20,311 bases of DNA from a virus. Made by a program: the position numbers and the translations under genes. The stretch lies in IMG/VR virus record IMGVR_UViG_3300031785_001739, positions 1 to 20,311 of that record; one strand, given 5' to 3'. The notes beneath the pieces are model-generated. The model ran no database searches. It was given only the letters and a program-made list of their open reading frames with translations, and was not told the origin of the DNA. Positions 8,001 through 20,000 of this stretch are shown piece by piece (within the stretch, counting starts at the first letter, position 1; each line of letters begins with the position of its first letter).

Positions 8001-11000
8001 TCAAATTCCGAACACTCTGATAGCACCTGAAGATCTTAAACCTCTAAGAGATGCTACAGTATAATTCTTTCTTTGTATTGTTGGGAAAGTTGATAATCCA
8101 GAATCCACTGTTAATCCAGTAACACCAATTGAAATTGGACTGCTATTTCTAGATGCATTATATATTCTACCCCAACTGATTCGACCTAAGTGTGTAGCAA
8201 TACCAGGATTACTATTATTGAAGTTACCTGTTAATCCAGCTCCTACACCAGTGGTTTGTCCATTTTGAATATTACAAGTTATTTCACCATTTTCACCTGT
8301 AGAAGTCACTGCGTGAACTTTGTAGATATTATCTAAGAAAGTTGAACCAATACTTACTATAGATGAATTATGAGTATCAACTGAAGTGATACCAGTTCCA
8401 ACTGTAGTGTCTTTTATAAACACTGGATAACCAACTAATAAGGAATTAGCTGCTTTGTCTGCTCTAAAGAAGAATTTAAGTGCAGATTGACCACTTACTG
8501 TGGTTGTGCTTATGCCAGTAATAATTCCAGTAAATCCTTCTACATTATCAATTGATGTAATCTTTTCTGTTTTAAATGTTGGTAAATCAATTATAACTTG
8601 TGGAGGAGTGATATTTGAATAACCTAGACCAGAGTTAGTTACATTAATTGCTGATATTGAACCGTTTGTAATTGTAGCAGTTGCAGTCGCTGTAGTCCCA
8701 ATTCCAACACCGATAGAAGGAGGAGCACTTATTTTAACTGTTGCACTTGCATATCCACTACCAGCGTTTGTAATATCTAATGATGTAATTTTTCCAGTAG
8801 ATGATACAATAGCTGTTGCAGATGCACCAACATTTATTTCTCCAGAAGTTACAAGAGCATCAACAGTGCTAAATTGTAAATTATAGTCACCGTCAGATTC
8901 ATCTGGATTACTTGCACTTAGATGATCACCTTTTTCATAGAAGAATACCTCTGCATCATCTACAAATATTCCATTTGTATTACCTTCACCAGATGAAGTT
9001 GTAAAATCACCAATAATCTTTGAGGTAGGATAAACTTGTGGTTCAAGTATTTCTCTTGACTTATCAATCTTTTTACCACCCAATATGATGTCAACTTTTT
9101 GCTTAGTCCATCTCATTGGTTTATTATTTGTTTCATCAATACCTGCACCAGTATAAATGTCAGTTTCTACTAGTTTTGCACCAAGTAATTCTTTGATGGT
9201 TCTTTCTGATTCTTGTGAAGTTGTAAATCCAATGGGATGCTTGAATAATCTTACTTCATCACCAATCTTAACTGTTTGTTGAATATCTGCAGTATCAACG
9301 TCAACACCATCTTGACCCTTATAGAAGAAAATGTCAACTTTTGCTTCTGTTCTAGGTGCTTCATCAAACTCAAAAGTTGTACCTCCCTCAAATGTATAAG
9401 ATGAACCTGGTTCTTGTAAAACTCCGTTTATGAAAATAAGAAGAACAGCATTTAAGTCAATTAACTGTGATGATGCGTTATTTAAATCTTTTTCAAAACT
9501 TAGTAACTGACCATTAAAGAATAATGGGAATCTTGTTCTTGAACCATCTTGAAGATTTTGAATACTATCAATGAAGTCAATTTCACCAAACTGCCAAGAG
9601 GAGAACTTATCTTGGAAAATTTGTGTAACTTCTAATTCAAATTCTTGTATCGGTGCAGATAGATGTGCTGCTGTAACTAATCCTACGGGTTTAAACTTAT
9701 CGCCTACTTTAAATGAATGTCCTGGTCTTGCAATAGAAAATTCAGATATTTCAAATGTTGTTGAACCTATACCAACAGTTGTTTTTGCTGCACTTACTTT
9801 TACATCAACTAACAAGTTAGAACCTGTATCAGTTGTTGCACCTATACCCTGTCTTGATATACCAATAACTGGTAAATTATCATAATTTGGTTCAGGTATA
9901 ATAATTTCAGGATTTACATACCCTGAACCAGCAGATGTAATTGTAAATGCGAGTGTACCACCAGCACCAACTATTGCAGAAACTTCTGCACCTGTACCGC
10001 CACCACCACCAGCACCAACATTTAATGTAATTGTATTAGTTGTAGTCGCTGTGATAGCAGTCTGTATTCCAGCAATAGGATCAGAATTAGGGAAACTTGT
10101 CTTAGATACTGCACGAGGATATGGATGGTCAGAGAAGAAATTATCTTTTGAACATTTGAATACTAATCCACCAGTGTCAATACCAACAGTATCACTAGTT
10201 GATAATCCGTGGTTAGGTATTGTAAGAACTAATTGTCCTGAATGAGATGTATAAACTGCATTTGTTGCAGTGAAAGAATTTGCTCCTGTTGCTGCAAAAT
10301 TACCTTTACGAATTGAACCAATACCAGCACTTACAAATCTATGTACATATGCTTGGTCTGTAACACCAATCGCAACAGATCCACCACGATATCCTGATCC
10401 AAATGTAAGATCTTCAAAGAATTCAAATGCGTGACCACCACCAACATAAGTATGGAATATTGTGCTTGGACCTGCTTGAACCTCAAATGTTCTATCAGAT
10501 ACAATACCCACTAAGAATAATGGTCTCTCATGATCTTGGAATATAGTTGTTGTAACTCCACTATATCCTACACAACTAAATTCTAGATTTTTTAATTTAA
10601 CTGTATTAGGTCTCTCAAGTGCAAATCCATGTACCTTATTAGTAGTTACAGTGATGATACCTGTAATATTGTCATAAGCTGCAGTTTGAATACCGAGATT
10701 AAATCCTGAAGATGTTGCAATACCAACGACACTTGTGATTCCACCATTTGCATCTTTAAATGCTTTTACCTTTGCTCCTTGTAATGGTGCATATCCTGTA
10801 CCTGGTGTTGAACCTAATGAAACAATCAATCCACCTCTAGGAACTTGGTTTTGATTGATATCAAATTCAGATACTATAAAATCACCATTTGTAGATGTGA
10901 TACCACTAAACTGTACAGTTGATACTCCAGCAGTTGTATCTGATATAAACTCATAATTACTTCCAGTATTATTAACAGTCTTAGGAGTCTGGAATACACC

Positions 11001-14000
11001 ATTAATGAATAGAACTCCATTTCCTACACCAATACCTGAAGAAGTATTCGCACCACCAACAGTTAATGTGTATGTTTTACCAATACCTGTGAAGTTATCA
11101 GAGATATCATCAAACAACATATTTGTTGTATAGTTACTTCTTAAGAATGTTCTACCACTAAAGTCTGCTCTTACAAATGGTAAATTTGTTTCATCTCTTC
11201 TTGATCTATTATTTCCTTTTGGTGGATCAGAGAAGAATACTTTACTGTCAACTATATTGAAAGCACCTCTATGAACTCTTACAGTTGCGTTTGCTGAGTG
11301 TGTAGTCGCTGCAATACCTAATTGTGCTCTTTCAACTTTTACAACTGGAAGAGTTGCAATACCAAGAGATACATCAGTAGAATCATTTATTACACCTGTA
11401 GGAGTGCTTGAGAATCCAACCTCTGTAACTTTTACATACTCCTCACCAATTTTAAGGAAATCTCTTGGAGCAACAGAACTAATTCCACTTAGAACAAATT
11501 GTGTTAATCCTATACCTATAGTTGCATTATGTGTAAATCCATCAAAAATTCCTAATGTGTGTGTGATAGATGTAAATGATATTGGTTGCTGTACAACACC
11601 ATCTAAACCAATAATAGTTTTAGTAAGTTGTTTTCTCATAGACAACTTATGAGCATTACCACCACCAATTCCTGTAAATGTTACTGGATTACCTGATGCA
11701 ACATATTCTGGTCTTGTAAATAATTGGAATTGATTTTCATCAACAACTTTAGCATAAACTGTACTTGGCAATAATGTTGTAACGACACCAGCTATATTTG
11801 CAGTTGAACCAATTGAAATGGCAGTACCAGCAATTCCTATAAATGTTGAATCTGGTGTATATGTTAATTCTTCATTCGTATTAAAGAAATGACTATTGAT
11901 ATTAATTGTACTTGTAGTGGTACTTATTGTTCCAACTGGGTTAAATGTCTTAGAGTAGATTGGAACTCCCTCATGTTTTAGTACAAAGTCTTTCTTATTT
12001 GCTCTGAGTCCAGCAGCACCATCATAAGTTGATAAGAATAATTTTTGATTAACTGTTCCGTAAGTTAAATCAGGAGGTGTATTATCAAAGTCACTTGCTG
12101 TATATAATATTTGATTATATGACTGTACTTCTATTAAAGATTCAAACTCAGCATCAGGATAGAATCTTAAATTAATATCATCACCACTTATTTCACCACC
12201 AAATGTTCCAATACCAGTTGTTGAACCTGCTGATACAAATGGATATTGAACAGTAAGAATATCATCTTCATCACGAATTGATATGACTTGATGAACTGCT
12301 GATGTCTCACCACAAGAAACTCTGACTAATGATTTGACACTACTATCAATTAACTTGTTAAGTGTTGCATATGTGATTGTACTTGCAGTGCCAGTAATGT
12401 ATCCAGACTCTAATCTAGCACTTCTTTCAGCACCTGCTGGTTGTCCAGCAACTGAGAAACGATATGTTCCAATACCAGCAGCAGTAGAACCTAAACCTAC
12501 AATATTTGCTCTTACATCAAGAGTATTGACTCTATCATTTAAGCATTGTAACTTAACTAAATTATTTTCAAACTTCGCTGTAATTACACCAACAACACTA
12601 TTACTTAATTCTGTTTTTGTATCAATGTAGGTTTCAGCAATTGTTGTATCAGTCCCATCAAAATCAACAATAACTTCATTGTAATTAATTTCTTTAGTTA
12701 CGCTATCCTGAACAAAAATAGTTGCATATAATGAATTAAAATCATAACTAGGAACTTCAAGAATGGATGATGTTGTAAATCCGATTGTAGTGCTTCCGAC
12801 TCCTGCGTTTACACCAGTTAAGTCAACACTACCAATACCATTCGTTCCAATACCTGTTAAATCAGTATTGAAATCAATTTTTAATAACTTAATATCATGA
12901 TCTTTGATAAACTTTTCAGTTGGTTCAAATACTAAATTTTTTGTTCCACTTGCTAAAATTTCAGTATTAAAATCACCTAACTTGACTGTTGTAAAATCAG
13001 TTGTTTTTTCAAGGATAAATGCATTACTTTCAGTTGTTAAAGTCACTATCTCAGTGAATTGAGTGTCAAAAGTATCAGGGTCAACTATCTGAACAAGATA
13101 ATTACCAAAATCTTCAACTAATGGTTCAATAACTGTATTCGTGCTTTCAAATCCATCACTAGAGAAACCTTCACTAATATCATCGTGTAATAAAACTCTA
13201 TTTGTTTTACATCTTGTAAAGTCAGTTAAAGTTCTATTCTTGAATGTTAAAAATTTAGAACCATTAACTCTTGTATCAAAATCTCTTGCAAAATCAAAAT
13301 TATTAATTGCATCAACTCTCTGTTTATCTCTAAGTTCAAGAATGTTACCAACATCAAGAACAACTGTTTGATTTGATTCACGAACACTACCAAATCCAAC
13401 TGCAAGATTAGATGTAATTGCAGTATCAGCAAAATTCTTAAGTCCTGAAGGATGAACTAAACGATTTACAGGATTTACAAATTTTTCCCACTCAACTGAA
13501 CTCTTAACTGTGTAAGATAGATTCTGATAGTAATCATTATCAGGAATAACCTGATAATCTTCATTTAATTTACCAATATCATCTAACCAACCATAATCTT
13601 GTCTGTTAGAAAACTCAGTTGTGAATTTAGCTTGATTATCTACAATACTTGTGATTTCGGCAGAAACGTTACTCAATTCACCTTTGATTCTATCACCTTT
13701 GTTTAATTTAAATTTACCATCAATTTTAATGTAATCATTTCTTACTTCAATAACTTTTAAATCAGTAATTACACTATCAACAATCAAAGTTTCTTTAAGT
13801 TCAAATACACCTCTTGATTGAATTGGTTCAATTACAGGATATTTTTTCTTGTTGATTAAAGTTGCATAACCAGATTGAAAAGTTTTAGCAATACCAGGAT
13901 TTGTTGTCACACCTGCTGTGCTAAACTTTAAAATACATTGTGTTCCAGTAATATAATCATCTACATTAAAGAATTGATAGTTATAATTATCAGAGTTATA

Positions 14001-17000
14001 ACCAGTTCCTTCAACAGTTGTATTAGTGGATATTCCACCTTGTGTAGCACCTATTCCTGCTTCACCAACTCTTTGTATACCTTCAACATAAACTTGGTCT
14101 CCAATTGCAAATGGTTGAGTATCAAATCCATTAATTGGAGTTTCAAGGAAACAAGTTACAACTCCAGAGTTACTTATTTGTAATGAATTTATCCCTACAC
14201 CATTAGAATTATTAATTGAAATAATTTTATGCACAACAGAATCTAGTCCTGTAACGGGTGATAATACGTCAACTTTAGATATTGTTTGGTTGGGAGTAAA
14301 TGCTTGTAATGAAAGTGTGTCAACAACAGTATTTGATATTGGATTAAATACGATTAAATTAGGTGTACTCATATAATCAGCACCACCACTGACAATATTC
14401 ACTGAGTCTATAATATCAAGATTATCAATATTAACAACTGGTGATATAAATGCCTCTGGACTTAGAGTTTTATCTGAAGAATACTCATAACCAATATCAA
14501 CAATTCTTATCTTCTTGATTCTACCTATGTCTCTTGAGGATGCAATAATGTTTGCATCAGTTCCATTTGTACTCCTAACCGATTTGAATTGTGGTAGTTT
14601 CTTATAATTGAATCCTGGTGATATAATATTTAAATTTTTAATCGCACCGTGAACCGCAGTTGACTTTGTAGAATATTCTAATTTTTCACAATCACTTGAA
14701 TTATAACTTAAAAACTCAGGAATTTTAGGTGAAATATCAAAAGTGTCTGCAGTAACATTAGATATCCTATATTCACCATTATATTTACTATCAATGAATC
14801 TTATTTCAGAATAATTTGATACTTCTGTATCAGCAGTGCTTATGAAACCACCTTTTGTTAATCCGTAGTATAATCTGCCAGGTGTAGAATCTGAGTACTG
14901 AACTGTTAACGCAGCTCCTATTGGGTCAGTATTGTTTGTGCCAATACCGATTGTGCCACCTACACTAACATTAAATGAAGGAGAATCTTGTGAACTTAAG
15001 TATTCATTAGTAAGTTCTTTATCATAAAATAATTTAAAGTCAAAGTTTAATAAAGTTGAACTAGTTAATCCAAAATTCAATTTTGAATTTTTAACAACAT
15101 CAATTCTTGGGTTTATTAATCCAATTGATTGATTATCTCCACCAGTGTTTGGGGTTATATTTACAGTTCTTACAGGATTTGAGTTGATATCTAAAATTGT
15201 TTCAGAAAGTTGAAATCTTCTACTACTTACTTTGTTAACAAAATATGTACCTGTGCTTAAACCAGTTGCTCCACCATCATAGAATACTTTATCACCAGTT
15301 TCAAATCCGTGATCAGGTAAGTCTATTTGGTTTATTTCAACATCTACAGCTTTAAATAAAATTGGGTTTATAATTAACTTTTCAAATGCTTCATTATAAT
15401 TTACAGATATTGGTGTAGTATTACCAAGACCTACGTTAAGATTAGGAACAACATTAAGTTTTATCGTATCTCCTTCAACTAAATTGTGAGTTGTAGTATT
15501 TGCTGCTGCAACATTTGTTGATACTGTGGTAACAATTTTATCAATTTTTCCAGTTACTTGGTCTTTAGATGTTTGTAAATTATATAATCCTGAAGAAATG
15601 CCAGTTATAGAACCTTTGCTATAGAAGAATAATCCTTCACTTGTACTACCAATACCTACTCTGGTAGTTACTAGACCAATATTATTCTCACCTTTATCAA
15701 TTACAAATACTTCTGTTGAATTTGTACCAAGAAATGGTAACTTGAATTCTGTTACTAAAGGTGTTGTACCAACATCAAAACGATTTGCTCCAACTCTTTT
15801 GTTTAAAGTAAGTTTTTGACCTGTTCTAAATGGATGATTTGGAATGTGAATTGTTCTTGTAGGTATAGATGTTCTCTCTACTATCTCACCAACTATTCTA
15901 TCAACACTTGTTGCACCACCAGGTGTTGTTCCAACACCTACAGATTGAGCAGAGTTAAAGTATATAATGTCATTTACTTCTGATTCAAATTTTTTTGTTT
16001 GGACAGGAATACTAATTTGATTATTTAAAATATCAATATTAGATCCGAGCGTATGAGCAATACCTGTATGTCTTAGAACTCTTATAACTTTTCTGAGTGG
16101 ATAAACATTCAATACCTGTAAAGTTTCAATATCATTAGCATTACTTACATTACCTGAACCAACTCTTAATGTACCACCAATAGCGACTGAATTTGGAATC
16201 CTAGTAACAAAAATATCTTGAATTAATCCACCAGCAGCACCTATTGTCATACTCTTTGCGAGTCCAACTCTTTCAGTTTTTACACCTACGTTAAACGAGT
16301 CTGTTAGATTAACTATTGAACTACTTAATCCTGATACAGAAACTGCATCTTTATCATTTAATTCTATAAATGGTAAGTAGTTTGCAACGACTTCATTTCC
16401 GCTTTTCCATTCAAATACTACATTTTCAAAACTTGTTAGAGTTGTATTAATACTAGAAATTCCAATACCAACTATCTCATCAACTTCAGCACGGAATCCT
16501 GAACCATTGGTTCCTGTATCGTCAAATTCTGTTAGATCACCGACCTTATATCCATCACCACCATTAAGTATTGTGATTGCATCAACTCCACCCTCTGTAA
16601 CAGACTCTATTTTTGAAATCTGCCTTATCTGTTCATAAGATTCAATAACGAAATCATTTCCTGCAAATTTTTCATCTACATTATAAGGAAATGTATTTCT
16701 TCTTAATCCAGAATTATTAAAATCAAATTCTTGATTTAACGTTTGATTTTCTACAATAAATGGTGAACGATATGTATTACCAATGAAGTAAGGATATTGA
16801 CCCACTAATTTGTTTGTACCAGTTCCTAAACCTACAGTTGCGAAATATGCATAAACTCCATTTGGAAATTCTGGTGTCTTACCAAATCTTCCATTATGAA
16901 TATCTAAATCTCCAGAACCATTGTATACATGATCTTCAATAAAGAATCCTGCTGAATATCCTGGTGGACGATTCGTTACTCTATTAATATTGGTAACGTA

Positions 17001-20000
17001 TGATGGTTGTATGATTTTTAAATCAGAGTTAATATTAGAAGGATCTGAATATCCAAAAGGACCATATATTGGATTACCATCATATGCCCATCCAACGATT
17101 GGGGAGTGACCTGTTATATTACTAAATTCACCACTTGGAGTAACATTAAATGTATTTTCAAAATTATTTGCAATATCTTGTGAATAACCTAATATACTGA
17201 ATCTTAATGATTCCTCTTTTGTTGATAAGAAAGAGTCCCCAAATCTATGTGTATTATTTAAAGTTAAACTTCTAACTCTTGCACCATACGATCCATTAGA
17301 TCCTCGTGAGAATGCTCTTACCTCAGTAGACACACTACTGTAACCAATACCAGTATTAGTCACAATAGCATCAATAACTTGACCGTTTTCAATCACTGGA
17401 CGAACTCTAGCACCTGCTCCAGCTCCTGTTGATATAACTCTAATTTCAGGTGCTGAATTATATTCTCTACCTCTATTAACAACTGCTACATCAGTAACTC
17501 TGCCATTTACAATAATTGGTTTAAATTCAGCAAATTTTCCATTTTCAATAGTAACTTTAGGAATTACTTCTTTATCAAGAGTTGTTGAACCATAATTTGT
17601 TCCCTCTTCATAAAGATATCCACCAATTAATTGACCAGTAACAACAGGTGTTGCTACAATATTACCTGTGATTGTTGAACCAAAAGAAACATCTACATTA
17701 ACTTTTATTTGAGGGTAGTTAAATATTTGAAATCCTTCACCTGATGTGGTAAAGTTAGCATATTTACCTCTATTGTAATCAACTGTTGAAGTGCCACCTA
17801 TTCCCGCATCTGCTAGTTGGAACGTATCATTTGTTAATTTTTTAATATAGTAAGAATTAGTTGTGCTTAATCCCTGTATTGCTGTGGTTTCTGCAGAGTA
17901 CTCTATGATTTCACCACTTTGAAATCCGTGATTTTTGAAAGTAACCACATTTAACGATGTTGATATTCCAGTAGGTTTAACTCTTAATTTGCGGTGTGTA
18001 TAACCTGAACCTTCCTCTAATACTTTTATAGCGACTAAAGTGTTCTTATTCTCTGTTCTAAATTTATGAATACCACTTGCTGCTGTATCAGTTGATAATC
18101 CAACAGTGTTTATACCTGCAGAACCAAATAATGCATCATTTCTACTATTAAATAATCTTACAGTTGAAGCATTTACAGATCTTACAAAGTATGGAGCACC
18201 ATCAGATAAAGTTCCTGAAATAAGATTAGCAGGATCATAAGCAGTTCCAATACCAATTGGAGCATTACCATTTGAACCATAATATACAATCTCACCATTA
18301 TCTAAATTATGTTGTGTTTTAAATGTAATTGTTTCATTTACAATATCTACACCACCATTAAAAAATACGTCTCTACTATCAAATTGTAATTCTCTGTTTC
18401 TATTTCCTAATATGGGTTGTAATAAACATCCACTTCCATTACCCCCAGTTAAGGAGAGACTTGTGACTGCTGCAATATCAAATTCTTGAGGGTCAACAAA
18501 TACTTCTTTAACTGTTCCTTGAATAATTGGTTCAACAGCAGCACCAATTCCAGTGCTTGTTTCAATACCTACGATTGGAGGATTGACGACATCATAATCA
18601 CTTCCACCATTTAACAAGTCAATAGACTCTAATGGACCGTAATATATTTGATTATCTGATATGGGTGAATGAATCTGAACACCATTAATCAAAATACCAA
18701 TATCACTAGTGGGTATATCTTGATTTGAACTAACAAATAAGTTCTGAGATAAAGGAATTTTTCTTAAAATTTTATCTGGTTCTAATCTTCTACTTTTATG
18801 TTTTTGTAGAACAAATCTGTGAATATCAGTTGTAGACGTTGTTGGTCCAACTTGAACTGTACTTGCCGATCCAATTTGTGCAAGGGAGTTAAAAATTCTA
18901 ATTTTTGTAATGTCTTGACTTGGATCACTTGGTATAACAGGATCAACAAAATATGTTCTTCCAGTATCTAATCCTACTAATGCTTCACCCTCTGGTAGAT
19001 AAGTAACAGCATCACCTTGTATAAATTTAATATTTCTACTTATATTAAAATTAATAAAACTATATCTATCATTCAAAGGATTAAATGCATCTAATCCTGT
19101 AGTGGTTCCTCCTGTAAGAGTTTCTTCAATTATATTGGTTGTAATATCATAACTTGGTAAAGAGTTTGAAGTAACATAACCATCAGCATTTCCATCAGTG
19201 TAAACACTTAATGTATCGGCAATAATTGCATCATTTCCTTGACCAATGGTTACACCACTGCTTGTTACTTTTTCAACTTTCCTACGAATATCATATAATT
19301 GATTTGCATCTTGTGTAAATCCAGCGATATTAGATACCGTAATTTGATTTAATCCTATGTTTATACTTGCAACTTGACCACTTCCAGCGATAACTTGCTC
19401 GTTCCTTTTTAGAATATCAAATCTATCACCAACTTTAAGAGATGATTTATCTATTGGTGTTCTTAATGTAAATGTTGAACCACCGACTGGAATATCAACT
19501 TGAAATCTGGAACTTGTATTATAAATCCAAGAGTTAGCAAATATTTGTTTATAATTTTTACTATCATTTTCAATTTTTTCACCAATATTCTTAACGAAGA
19601 AATTTTCACCTTCGTTTATTAAACTTATATCAGTAATGGGAACTAATTCAGATAATACACCTGTGATTCGTAAATCAATTCTTTTTGATAAATCACCATT
19701 TTCAAATCCAAAAATAGTTTCATCTGCTCTTATATCATCTGCTGTTCCTATACCAACACCTACTCCACTACATCCAAAAAATTGATTAATTGATTTTGAA
19801 GTATAATTTATATTAGAATTAGCACCACTTATTATAGTTCCAGTAGTACCAAACCCAACTGTTGAATCTACATTAATTATTGTCGCATTAGGTTCTACTT
19901 TATCAAGAACTTTTGTATTACCAGGAACAGTAAATACACCTTCTATTAAGTCACGATCACTAAATCCAACAAATAACGCAATTTTAAAGTAATTTTTACC

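Noticed and set aside
9998-10013. Triplet repeat as a possible microsatellite or CRISPR-like element
   Set aside because: It is short, in frame and explained by glycine codons; there are no spaced repeats.
19074-19076. TTG as the start of the giant gene, leaving 19077-20311 as a separate region
   Set aside because: The same frame stays open for 411 more codons to the edge and encodes a conserved block. No stop, promoter or ribosome binding site marks 19076.
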